Shown piece by piece: positions 22,862 to 33,683 of a stretch of DNA of 64,000 bases. How positions within the stretch are numbered: position 1 is the first letter of the stretch; each line of letters begins with the position of its first letter. The translations under genes and the position numbers were made by a program. The stretch covers positions 40,081,791 through 40,145,790 of the forward strand of contig OY294044.1 of NCBI GenBank assembly GCA_958510825.1, in the 5' to 3' direction. The notes under the pieces were generated by a model, which did not search any database, was not told the origin of the DNA, and saw only the letters and a list, made by a program, of their open reading frames with translations. The stretch is from Brachypterus glaber (Eukaryota > Arthropoda > Insecta > Coleoptera > Kateretidae).

Positions 22862-23374
22862 AGTAAGGATATAAACTTTAAGCTAAGAAATATTCTTAAT
22901 GGCTACTCTATAACATCCTTTGTCAAACCAGGAGCTTTATTGGAAGACGTTTTCAGATATATCAAAGACCTAACGAAGGATTTAAATAGTAGTGATTATG
23001 TTGTAATTATAGGAGGTAATAATGATTTTAAACGGAAACAATACCCCTTATTTAAGAATATATGTACTGCAATTAAAGAGTTATGTAATGTTAATATTAT
23101 TTTTTCATCAGTCTATCTTACAAACAACAGGGACCTAAATGAGCGTATTTATAAATATAATAGTAAATTGCATGAACTGATAAAAAAAGTTAACAAAGTA
23201 CACGAAGGCAAGATGTACTATTTTGAAATAAATAATGACAATGGATCACCAGAAAAAGTTACTGCGCATATTAAAAATGCTATAAAAAATTTGGAAAAGT
23301 TAGTCATCATTGCAATGGCAGCACATTCGACGAAGGTAAAGAAGTGGATGATGATGACGATAGTTCCAAATTAG
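22862..23374 (+). pseudogene. CR1-like ORF1, SGNH esterase-like domain
   Basis: Downstream of the stop the same frame continues through ILNGYSITSFVKPGA and then YVVIIGGNNDF, the conserved Gly-x-Asn-Asp block of SGNH hydrolases, followed by VNIIFSSVYLT. Esterase-like domains in ORF1 are known from CR1-group retroelements. The catalytic Ser is lost in the preceding motif and the usual C-terminal Asp-x-x-His is not clear, so the domain is either degenerate or structural. The frame shifts again after about 23370. Confidence 0.55.
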
Positions 23375-23572
23375 TAGGGGAACCAGCGAAGGAAAAGGAA
23401 GTGGAGAATGCAAACAACTTGAGTGTGCAAGAAATAGATGTTTCAACTAAAATGACAAATAGAAATACGAAGCAAGCTCAACGCCCTTTTTTGGAAGACG
23501 AGGTAATTCAAATAATAACATAAATTTAGTTTGTCATTCAGATATAAGTAAGAAAAATTGTGATCTCCTTTA

Positions 23573-24137
23573 AGTAAACGTTCAAAGTTTAGTCAAAAAT
23601 ATTTATAATATTGAAAGATGTATTTACGAATTAAATCCTTCAATAATTTGTGTATCTAAGACGCATGTTACTAAAGAAATAGAAAATCATGAAATAGCTA
23701 TAAAAGACTTTAATTCCATAGCCTGTTATTCAACCAGTAGACATACCGGGGGTGTTATTTATTTAAGGGATTCAATAAATTCTAAAGTGATTTTAAATGA
23801 GTCAATTCTAATGAACACATGGTTAGTTGTTATAAAAGTTAAATTTGATAATAAGACTCTTATCATTGGTGCATTTTATCATTCACCGAACAGTTGCCAT
23901 ACAGATTTTTTAGAATTTATTGAAAATAAACTTGAGGACATTTTGCATATTAAAGGGTCCTTTATATGCGGGGGCGATTTTAATATTGATGTTAGTAATA
24001 ATAATAGTATTTCTAAAAAGCTATTAAATATTATATCTATGCTTGGTTTACAACAAAAAATTAACGTACACACTAGAATTACTCAAACATTAGCTACTAC
24101 TATTGATTTATTGTTAACAAACGAGAAACATTTATAA
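23573..24137 (+). pseudogene. Non-LTR APE-type endonuclease domain
   Basis: The apurinic-endonuclease-like domain at the start of ORF2. The first recognisable part is NVQSLVKNIYNIER, followed by PSIICVSKTHVT, TGGVIYLRDS, IIGAFYHSPNS and the catalytic block FICGGDFNIDV, ending with TTIDLLLTN. The Glu usual in the ICV-SET motif is Lys here and a stop interrupts the entry to the domain, so it is inactive. The enzyme would nick target DNA to prime reverse transcription. Confidence 0.75.
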
Positions 24138-24329
24138 TATGAAATAGTACCAATACCCAAAGTAGCTGATCACTTAAACATTATATTAAGCCTAAAAGCT
24201 AACTTACCTAAAAATCACAGAAAAACATATAGGGAATATCAAATAAAAGTATCACCAAATAAATTAAAATCATTTTTACCTATAACACTCAATTAAAAAA
24301 ATATGTTAAAATAATTAAAAACAAAAAAT

Positions 24330-24785
24330 GTGATATAAACGGAATAAATGAGAGAGTATTAAAGTTATCTGTAAATGTTATTGGTGAGAGATTATTAAAA
24401 ATTATTAATTTATCTTTAACCACTGGTAGATTTCCTAAGAGTTGGAAACAATTTATAATTGTCCCTATTCCTAAAGTTAAAAATACCTTAATATGTTCCA
24501 AATTTAGGCCTGTTAATACATTACCAGTATATGAAAAAGTATTAGTATTAGTTGTTAAAGAGCAGTTACTTCAATTTGTAAGCTAAGAAATATTCTTAAA
24601 AATAAGATTTTATGAGAAGAGCAATCGGAATTTAGATCTGGTCATTCTTGCGAAACAGCTTTACAATATGTATTGTCGGATTGGAAAAAAGAAATAAATG
24701 ATAACAAGGTAGTATGTGCTGTGTTTCTTGATTGCCAAAGAGCATTCGAAACTATAGACCCTGATCAAAAATAGATCCAAATAAT
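24330..24785 (+). pseudogene. Non-LTR reverse transcriptase, N-terminal fragment
   Basis: Fragments of the RT fingers/palm: FPKSWKQFIIVPIPKV, FRPVNTLPVYEKVL and FRSGHSCETALQYVL. The motif with the first catalytic Asp follows (AVFLDCQRAFETIDP). At least one stop and a frameshift lie between them. The homology ends shortly after that motif, so the YxDD box is absent. Together with the upstream entries this is one 5'-to-internal fragment of a CR1/Jockey-like element. Confidence 0.7.
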
Positions 24786-25021
24786 ATAATATTTAAATGT
24801 AGGTTATGACAAGTAAGATGACATAATAAAAAATATACCATTCGGTTTAACAAAATTAAGTCTGATGTTACCCACCCTAGGAGGACCATCCTGTATATTT
24901 CAAAATATTTTTAGAATGTACCTTTTTTAAAACCATACTACTTTTACCTTTAAAGTTTTTCTCTAAAGTGGATGCTTTCCTATATATTGACCGAGTCGGC
25001 TTCGTTGAGACACCCGGTATA

Positions 25022-28000
25022 TCACGGTTCACCTGGGCGATTTTAAATAAAAATTTCGTGAACCCCTACATTTTTTGGACTAAAACATAACTGATGACAT
25101 CAGAAATCAATTCCCATTTAAAAGAAAATCGTAAAAGATACACTTTTTTAGACAGCTAAAAAACGTTTTTTTTTGAGTAATAAGGTGTGTCAAAAAATCG
25201 CGATTTTCAAAATCAAAAACGCTCTCTGGGTTAAAAGTTGCTCCTTAGTAAAAAACAGTGCCAAATGAGCCAAATCAATAAATGTTTATAGGTAGCTCAA
25301 AGCACTCAAACTTAAAAAAAAATCGGTACCTTTCGGATAAAAACTGATACCGATAAAAATTGAGGAAATTTTGGAGGGTTTCTTTGGTAATATTTAGAAA
25401 CAATACTAAATTTAAGAACTAAAACAATTATATCCCCCCTCCCCTTAAGTTAGAACATGAAAAAATCGCCAATTATTTGAAGTTTTCGCGAAAATTTAAT
25501 TTTTGCAAGTTTTTAAAAGTGCATAAAAAATAGTTTTAAATAAAAAATCTGCAAAATTATATATTAGTATATAAGCATATATACATTAGGGTGGTCGCGA
25601 AAAGTCAAATGGAATATACGAATGCTACCTACACAAAAATTTGTTGCCCTTTATGGTAATATGAATTATCCAAAATTTGAAGTCAATCGAAATACGTTAA
25701 GGCACCGCACAGTGGTCCTAAAGTTTTTAAACTTACCCATTTTACGAGCTTCTTTAATTTTAAATTTATAAATTAGCAGATTTTGAAATCTTAAACTTTT
25801 ATCAACTAAAATTGTTGCCTAATTTGCTTACGTAAAATTTAAAGTGGATCACAAGTCGTTTAGAGTTGGCACAAGAACCTTAAACCTCAAAAAATCCATA
25901 ATTTTACTAGCTTTTTTAACCATTTTCTACCCTTGTATCCACATGGTGTAAAAATGTTAACGTGCCCTAGTCTGAATTTGTAGACCTATACATGTATATT
26001 ATATATGCAAAATTTTAGGAGAATCGGAAAAAGTTAGGAGGTCGCGCAAAAGCTGTAAATGTTTAAAAATGGACGATTTTAACTCTTTTTTTACTTTAAA
26101 ATTAAAAAAATATATATGAGATTTTAAGATTACAAATATTTTTATTTTTTTTTTGCTCTTATACTGGTTTTACTTTTTTTTTAGTTTTTATTTAACTTGA
26201 ATTTCTAGTTTGTTAGTTTGTTACTATGTTAGTTTGTTAGTTAGTTTGTTTGTTAAACAGGACACCTTGGGTTAATGATAGAAAGCTGAAATTTGGTACA
26301 GTTATTTATCTTCGAAGACAATACAATATAATAAAATAAAATAATTCCCCCAACCCCCCCCCCCCTCGTTGGGGAGGTATACCTCTTTTTCAATTCTTAC
26401 CAATATGTTTGTGTAAATTTTGTACTGAAGGTTTTTGCACTCACTAGAACTAAATACAATATTTAAAAAAATGACCCCCACCCCCTAGGGACAATTTAAA
26501 TATTTATAAAGAGTCGTTTAAAAATATATTGTATTTTTTTATACCTAAACTGGATTCTCGTTAAGCTCTTATATCACTTTCAGATTTCTAGTTTATATAC
26601 ATTAAAATGTATAATATATAATTATATACCGGCTAACACAAGAAGTATTGCATACGAATTATCTCCGGAACTATAAAAGATAACTTTTTGAAATATATAT
26701 GCCTCATTTTGGCATCGTCATTATAAAAAATATCTAAGCGGAAAATGGCGTTATTTTAAAGTTTTTTTTTTTTAATTCATCAACTTTAACGCCAGTTTGT
26801 GCTAAATTTTTAAATGGGACGACCTATTTTTGATTTTGCTGAAATAAAAATTCAGGTATACTCTTCAAGAAAAACGTACAAACACCCTAATAGGGGTTGG
26901 CCCTTTTCGGGGAAAATGGCCATATTCCGTTGGGAGCTGTATTGAATCTAGAACTAGAAATCTAAAAGTGATATAAGAGCTTAACGAGAATCCAGTTTAG
27001 GTATAAAAAAATAGAATATATTTTTAAACGACTCTTTATAAATATTTAAATTGCCCCTAGGGGGTGGGGGTCATTTTTTTAAATATTGTATTTAGCTCTA
27101 GGGAGTGCAAAAACCTTCAGTACAAAATTTACACAAACATATTGGTAAGAATTGAAAAAGAGGTATACCTCCCCAACGAGGGGGGGGGGGTGGGGGGATT
27201 ATTTTATTTTATTATATTGTATTGTCTTCGAAGATAAATAACTATACCAAATTTCAGCTTTCTATCATTAACCTACGGTGTACTGCTTAACAAACAAACT
27301 AACTAACAAACTAACATAGTAACAAACTAACAAACTAGAAATTCAAGTTAAATACAAACTAAAAAAAAGTAAAACCAGTATAAGAACAAAAAAAAAATAA
27401 AAATATTTGTAATCTTAAAATCTCATATATATTTTTTTAATTTTAAAGTAAAAAAAGAGTTAAAATCGTCCATTTTTAAACATTTACAGCTCTTGCGCGA
27501 CCTCCTAACTTTTTCCGATTCTCCTAAAATTTTGCATATACAATATATATATATATATAATATACATGTATAGGTCTACAATTTCAGACTAGGGCCCGTT
27601 AACATTTTTACACCTTGTGGATACAAGGGTAGAAAATGGATAAAAAAATCTAGTAAAATTATGGATTTTTTGAGGTTTAAGGTTCTTGTGCCAACTCTAA
27701 ACCACTTGTGATCCACCTTAAATTTTACGTAAGCAATAGTCACAGATTAGGCAACAATTTTAGTTGATAAAGGTTTAAGATTTCAAAATCTGCTAATTTA
27801 TAGATTTAAAATTAAAGAAGCTCGTAAAATGGGTAAGTTTAAAAACTTTAGGACCACTGTGCGGTGCCTTAACGTATTTCGATTGACTTCATATTTTGGA
27901 TAATTCATATTACCCTAAAGGGCAACAAATTTTTGTGTAGGTAGCATTCGTATATTCAATTTGAATTTTCGCGACCACCCTAATATACATGTTAACCTAC

Positions 28001-28874
28001 ATGACTATACAGAAAACATATATTTTTTCCTCAAGTTGAGTAAAAAAAATTAGTTTCGATTAGAAACCGGGTGGATTTTCTGTTTTTTGCCCAAAACTTT
28101 TTTCGGTGTACTTTTTTTTTGGAATACTACTTTTTTATGTAAAAATACACAAAAAAGTTTCTGTGGTTTAACATCGCAGGTTTAACCGTTTTAAAGATAA
28201 ATGCATTTAAAAGTAAATTTTTACGCATGAAGAACCAAAAATAAAAAAATTAAAAAATATAAAGCAAAAAACAAATATTTTAGTAATGTGTAGTTATTTA
28301 ACATTAAAAACATACAACAAGTTTATATGCACCTTGATCAAAAAATCATTCCTAAGGAAGTAATGTTAAATATGCCCATTTTCAATAAATTTTCGCAAAA
28401 TCTTCAAATCATTGGCGATTTTTTTATGTTCTAACTTAAGGGAAGGAGAAATATATATTTTTTTAGTTTTCTCACAGTTAGTATTGTTTCTAAATATTAC
28501 CATGAAACCCTCCAAAATTTCCTTAATTTTATATACAATCACTTTTTATCCGAAAAACAGGTACCGATATTTTTCAAAGTTTGAGTGCTTTGAGCTACCT
28601 CTAAACATTAATCGATTTGGCTCATTTTTGAGTGGCCACAGTTTTTTACTAAGGAGCAACTTTTGAGACAGAGAGCCTTTTCGATTTCTCAAATCGAAAT
28701 TTTTTGACACACCCTATTACTCAAAAAAACGTTTTTTTATCTTTCTAAAAAAGTGTATCTTTTACGATTTTCTTTCAAATGGAAATTGATTTTTTATGTC
28801 ATCAGGTATGTTTTAGTCCAAAAAATGTAGGGGTCCACGAAATTTTTATTTAAAATCGCCCAAGTGAACCGTGA
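25022..28874. mobile_element. Second copy of the TCACGGTTCACC foldback family, itself interrupted
   Basis: The termini match those at 11648-13110 (tcacggttcacctgggcg; right end aagtgaaccgtga) and are flanked by TA (25020-25021, 28875-28876). The left part is 25022-25578 and the right part 27991-28874; the hAT-type foldback 25587-27982 lies between them. With the insert removed, the arrangement agrees with the uninterrupted copy, for example at 12200-12235. Confidence 0.92.
25587..27982. mobile_element. 2.4-kb hAT-type foldback with perfect 8-bp target duplication
   Basis: The ends are TAGGGTGGTCGCG and its exact inverse complement. They are flanked by the 8-bp direct repeat atatacat (25579-25586 and 27983-27990), as expected for hAT-superfamily transposition. 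The empty site is preserved in the related element at 12208-12225 (gcatatatacatgttaacc). The arms are about 1.0 kb each with high identity around a spacer of about 350 bp near 26600-26950. No transposase is present. The mirrored C- and G-runs (26355-26366, 27179-27197) are symmetric. Confidence 0.93.
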
Positions 28875-28876
28875 TA

Positions 28877-29135
28877 TACTGCCGCACATTAAATTCCGGA
28901 CACCTAAAAAATTGAGATTTTTTAAATTCAAATATTTCGAATACTAATTAATGGATTTGACTGATTCTTTTTTTGTTTTGAAGCTTAAACATTCTCTACT
29001 TCTATTTGTTTTAGGAATGATTTTTGTTTTCAAAACAAAAAAAGAATCAGTCAAACCCATTAATTAGTTTTCGAAATATTTGAATTAAAAAATGTCAATT
29101 TTTTAGGTGTCCGGAATTTAATGTGCGGCAGTGTA
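28877..29135. mobile_element. Short palindromic MITE
   Basis: Left arm ctgccgcacattaaattccg and right arm cggaatttaatgtgcggcag are perfect inverse complements. Matching continues inward through ggacacctaaaaaattga and the tcaaatatttcgaaaacta region, leaving about 60 bp in the middle. It is flanked by TA on both sides. The small 68-residue frame beginning at its right end is not a gene. Confidence 0.8.
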
Positions 29136-29635
29136 TATAAAAAAATAATAATGAGCTTTTATTATTTTTTTTCTGCAGATCTTTATTTTTTCTGGACTTA
29201 TGGGGGTAATTACCTCCATTATCAACCCTTAGCTAGGTGCTTGCCCGGAGCACCAAAAAAATTGAAATATCCAGAAAAATTAAATAAAAACTTATTATTT
29301 AGGTTTCTTTTTAACCTTCAGATTTAATTTTTTCTGCCTGCGGAGCTGTAGACTATGAATATTCACAATCACAAGCGTATGACTGCGACAACCTAAATAT
29401 TTAACCCCGCTAATCTTAACTAATTAAGTTTAAAGTTACACTTGATTAAAATTTAATATTATATAATGCCAATTTAAAACAATGGCGAAGGAGCGTCCCC
29501 CCCAGAAAAAGTTCTTGACTACGCCCTGGAATCAAAGCGATTTATTTAAAAACATTTTGGTAGAAATTCACTGATATTAAAAGAGATTCGATTGGTTAGC
29601 AAATAAATAACTAAAATCAATACTTTAAACTACTT
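29136..29635. other. Gene-free spacer
   Basis: No supported gene. It includes ttatgggggtaattacctcc and a Pro/Leu-coding-like stretch around 29220-29260, but no family is recognisable. Confidence 0.4.
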
Positions 29636-29643
29636 ATCAAATG

Positions 29644-29794
29644 TAGGGTCACTCGATCGGTTAACCGCGGTTGTTGCTTTGTCTACTTTGTGTGTTGTGT
29701 GTTTTGGGGGTTGGTTTGTTTGGGAAAACTACCAAGAACCCAAACGGCTAACCACCAAAACACTAGACAAAGCAAAACTGATCTAGTGACCCTA
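29644..29794. mobile_element. 151-bp hAT-type MITE with perfect 8-bp target duplication
   Basis: The ends are TAGGGTCACT and AGTGACCCTA, flanked by the 8-bp repeat atcaaatg at 29636-29643 and 29795-29802. The interior is a foldback with aaagcaa/ttgcttt and ccaaaac arms. The TAGGGT start and 8-bp duplication are shared with the larger 25587 element, suggesting the same transposase superfamily. Confidence 0.9.
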
Positions 29795-29802
29795 ATCAAA
29801 TG

Positions 29803-30798
29803 TGCAGTAAAATAGAAAATAAATCTAATTTAAACTACATGTTATAAAACTTAAAATGCGCATTCTTTTGACAAGAAGGTATTTTGCTTATAAGCAAAAT
29901 CATCTTTTTGTTAAATGAAAATAATTAACAAATATTGCGGCTTTTGATTCATTTAATTAATATTAATAAAATTAATTAATAAACCATCAAAGCAGGTTTA
30001 TGTAAAAATAGAATAAAACAATATTAAACATTCTGAACTAAATTATTTTTCTAAAAGCTATAAATTATAATTAAAAATAAAAACAATTTTTTTAATTTGC
30101 GTAATAGGGTTCTCCACTAAGTCTTGTTTTTAATATTTGAACACTGATTTACAAAGTACTTTATAATAGTAAGGTAAATGTAAAGTAATTTTCCTTTTTG
30201 ATAACGCTAACTATTTTAAAAATCGATTTAAAGTTTAAATTTTTTCGTCGCGCCTTATTTTCTACGTCACAGATAGAGACTGCGCAGAAACGACATTTTA
30301 TTTCTTAGTGTGGCTAAACTGCTAGCGTAGACATAACCTCACTTTTTATATGTCAGTGGAGAGTTCCGAAGGTTTAAAAATGTATGGTCAGTATACAGTC
30401 TTTATTTTAATTTTAGTTTTTACTGAGTTTTTTGTTCTATTCATGTGGATAAACTATTTTTTTGAGTAATTTGTAAAAAATGTGGATGATATTTTAAAAC
30501 ATATTGTATATTTGCAGGTTATGGAGAAAGATGTTATTGGTTATGTGCAACTCAATCAGGACAAGAGCACTAGTATTTGCACACAAAAGGACATGTTGTC
30601 CTTGAGCACAAAGTTCATGATCGCAGCAGAAATTGATGAAAATAATAGTCATTCTTAGTTGCAAAGTTGTACAGCTTCTGAAGGTAAATTATTTTAGTTA
30701 TTTTGGTCTTTGGAATTCTATTTTAAATACCTTATAAAAAGTCAGCTGTTGTGGGGCAATCTCCTAAGCAACAGGAGCCTCAGCCGAGTATATATCTG
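29803..30798. other. Mostly gene-free stretch with an exon-like segment
   Basis: AT-rich. Around 30518-30660, after a tatttgcag acceptor-like sequence, there is an open stretch from an ATG of about 45 codons ending in TAG. No family is recognised and it could be chance. A GC-richer patch at 30240-30345 resembles nothing I can name. Confidence 0.3.
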
Positions 30799-31043
30799 TG
30801 GCTTGGTTCTAAAAGGGCCAATGTCAAAAATTTTACAGATACACTAAGTCAAACAAAACATTGGCTGTTTTAGCAGTTTAACAGACATGTTTATTAAAAA
30901 CACCCTTGTCACTTAAAATCTACATTTATCTCACAAGCACTGACGTTGGCTTTTTTAGGTTATATAGATCTAAGAAAAAGTTAGTTCTGCAGTATAACTT
31001 ATAATAAGGATATAGTGACATTGGCCCTTTTAGAACCAAGCCA
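30799..31043. mobile_element. MITE with TGGCTTGGTTCTAAAAGGGC ends
   Basis: The left end tggcttggttctaaaagggc is inversely repeated at the right (gcccttttagaaccaagcca); inverse identity runs about 28 bp. The interior of about 190 bp has no coding capacity. The flanks are TATATC-like on both sides, so the true ends may lie a few bases further out with a TA duplication. Confidence 0.75.
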
Positions 31044-31221
31044 TGATATACAACCAGATTTTTTCCTGCTAAATACCCCCGCTCAGAATAAGATTTAACA
31101 CTTTCTTGATATTGAGGGCTTTATAACGTAGAGGTGTACCTTCAGTTTTTGGTTTCCGTTCCATGTTATGAAGCCTTCGATATAATCATAGCAAAAGTAA
31201 AAAGCATTTTTAATTGTTCTA

Positions 31222-31435
31222 GGTGGATATAAGCATGCAATTGCAGAGGTTAAATCCTACTAGCAAAAACCAGCACAAGTGGACCACAAAATAAAATACA
31301 TCAAGCCCTCTGAATTGAAAATTGGGGGACCCTCTATGTTCTTTGAAGATATAGGAAATTACTTTAGGATCAGAATTTTAGATGAAGCCAGAACACAACA
31401 TACTCTTCCTCAAATAGATAAAAAAATAAGTTAGG
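31222..31435 (+). other. Exon-like fragment with one stop, unknown gene
   Basis: After a ttgttctag acceptor-like sequence about 70 codons are open but for a single stop. They include YKHAIAEVKSY, which recalls the Cys-x-His end of a SWIM zinc finger with the Cys changed, and SELKIGGPSMFFEDIGN. It may be a decayed host or transposon exon. The evidence is weak. Confidence 0.25.
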
Positions 31436-31603
31436 GTGGGGTAATAAAATTCAAAAAAAGTATTGAAAAACAAACATTTATTTAAATATAAAATTTATAT
31501 TTAATGTATATTATGTATATGAAAATATTTATATGTATGTATATTATATTATGTATATGAAAATTACTTATCTTGGGATCTAATGTAGACATAATTTATT
31601 ATA

Positions 31604-32317
31604 CAGTGCGGTCCAAAAGTCACCCCCCCCTTTTAACTTTTGAACGAGTTGAGATATCGACTGCAAATTTAGAACTCTTAAATAAGACAACTTAAACTAT
31701 CTTTTAGCATATATTTGATATTTTCAGCTCTTAAAATGTGGGCAGGGGGGCATGGAGGGACATTTTTTAAATGGAAAGGTGGGTCGTGTGATACATCATT
31801 TTAAAGCTTATAAAATTCTCTATATAAACTAACATTTTTAAATTTTTTAAAAATGTTTTTTAAGGTTTTGATTTTTCAATTTTTTGTGCTAAAACATTCG
31901 ATTTTTTAAGTTTTTTTTTATAATTTTTTATTTATGTTAACTAAAATTAGTTTAAAAGTATAATTAACATTTTTTTATGATGAAATTAGGCATTTTTAAA
32001 AAAATATTTGTTTTTTTTTAGAGCATTTTGACATTAATACCCATTTTCAACCCCATTTTAAACCCAATTTTTTTTTTAATTTAAAAATATGGAGTTAAAT
32101 GGAGAATTTTATAAGCTTTAAAATGATGTATTACAGGACCCCCCTTTCCATTTTAAAAAAAGTGCCCCATGCCCCCTGCCCACATTTTAAGAGCTGAAAG
32201 TATTAAATATATGCTAAAAGATAGTTTAAGTTGTCTTATTTAAAAGTTCCAAATTTGAAGTTGATATCTCAACTGGTTCAAAAGTTAAGGGGGGGGGGTG
32301 ACTTTTGGACCGCTCTG
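31604..32317. mobile_element. Complete CAGTGCGGTCC-family foldback MITE
   Basis: A 714-bp element with ends CAGTGCGGTCCAAAAGTCAC and gtgacttttggaccgctctg flanked by TA (31602-31603 and 32318-32319). The two arms of about 250 bp match as inverse complements, including the aaaatgtgggcaggggg and gatacatcattttaaagctt segments. No coding capacity. It is the reference copy for the fragments at 5020-5502, about 19650-19830 and 20537-21136. Confidence 0.9.
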
Positions 32318-32549
32318 TATAATACAATGATTGTACAAATTAATAAACTTAACACAAGATACAAGTGCCTTACTCATTTTTAATTATAACTTTAAATATA
32401 AGTGCTAGTACATGTTCCCTGCAGGTTGGCACCGAAATTTAAAATCCAAATTCGCTGACTTTTCCCTGACCAAATTTGTTAATTTCAGAAAGTATTTTAC
32501 AAAATTTCCTGACTTTTCCTGATCATCTGCAACCAAATAAGTACTGTTA

Positions 32550-32780
32550 AGTAGTAGGGCAAGCGGGGCTAAACCCACTGCGGTAACTGGAGGACATCTT
32601 CAGCTGAAGACATCAGCGAGTCCTGAAAAAATCCTAAAAAAAAAATTATTATTTTTTTTTTTTTCAGGATTTTTTTGTTCTTCGGCTGACGACAATGACC
32701 AGAGGGTGTCGCCACCTAGCGGTGTAAATGAGTCCAAGGATCAGGACTGCCTAGCCAGACAATTTAAATTAGCCAAGACT
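32550..32780 (+). repeat. Polinton left terminal inverted repeat
   Basis: About 231 bp matching the inverse complement of 48629-48866, with small indels in the A/T runs. It contains the palindrome cttcagctgaag and a large internal hairpin whose arms are tcctgaaaaaa and ttttttcagga with A- and T-runs between them. The AG start is usual for this group. Confidence 0.93.
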
Positions 32781-33683
32781 ATTTTTTTATTTAAATCGGT
32801 TAAAATAAACAACTTGTTATTCAAATAATATTACCCAAGAACCTTGTTATCTGAAAAGGTCAAGATATACACGTTTTAATATGCATATATTACAAATTAT
32901 AATTTATAATTATGTAGGCAGTCTGTTATTTTCGATTTCACTTATTATGCATATATTTAAATTTATCTATCTGAAAGGTTAAGGATGTTATCTCGATCTC
33001 GTCTTAACCAAGGTCTCTTAGTAACACACACACACAGTGCTATGTCAGCAATTTACGTGATATGTGCTTGTGCGGAGAAAGTTTTTTTGATACGTGTGCT
33101 TGTTTAAATAAATTGGTGAAAGTGTTTTTTTTTTTGGATATATATAGGGTAAGTTTTTTTATTACTAGATAAAATTTAAGTTACTAGAAAAACAACTGAA
33201 AATTAAATTAAATAAGTTTTCATGGTGATTTGGCAGATATATATGTGTTCTGAGATCATTATGGCAACCAATTTCGTTTTATTTTATACACCATATTCTG
33301 AAATGGATATCTACAGGGTGATTTACCTAAAACAATCAGGTTTTTTTTTATTTTGTTTTTTTTTCTTTTAATTGTAATGTCAAAATGATTTTTCTCGGGG
33401 GCTTAGATATATTGGATTTCTCCGTCTCTGTGAAAAATGATTTCGTTCATTTACATCATCAGGTAAAAAAAGTTTATATTTTTATTTTTTCAGAATTTGT
33501 CAGTTATTTTTTTTGTGAAAGTTGTCAGCAGCAGTATTTAAGGTTTTCTAGATAAAAACAATAAAAAATAAAATAAAAAGTATTTATTGTTTTGAAAATT
33601 ACAAAAATTAGGCTTTCCTGTATAATTTTAACTTATAAATTAAATTACACGGAGTAAAATATTGCATATAAACATTTGAAAAA
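32781..33683. other. Polinton left subterminal region without recognised gene
   Basis: AT-rich, with a short (CA) run at about 33029. I see no coding region on either strand before the end of the minus-strand gene at 33684. Confidence 0.5.

Larger units (their letters stand above)
21242..25017. mobile_element. 3.8-kb TIR-bounded segment enclosing a CR1-like retroelement
   Basis: The left end CAGGGTGTCTCAACGAAGCC is matched by the inverse complement of the right end with one mismatch near the tip (ccgggtgtctcaacgaagcc). Both are flanked by TA (21240-21241, 25018-25019). Inverse similarity extends for about 40 bp only. Inside lies a plus-strand non-LTR retroelement relic (22200-24780). Either a DNA element was entered by the retroelement, or two solo MITE ends happen to flank it. 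The right TA is immediately followed by the next foldback. Confidence 0.6.
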
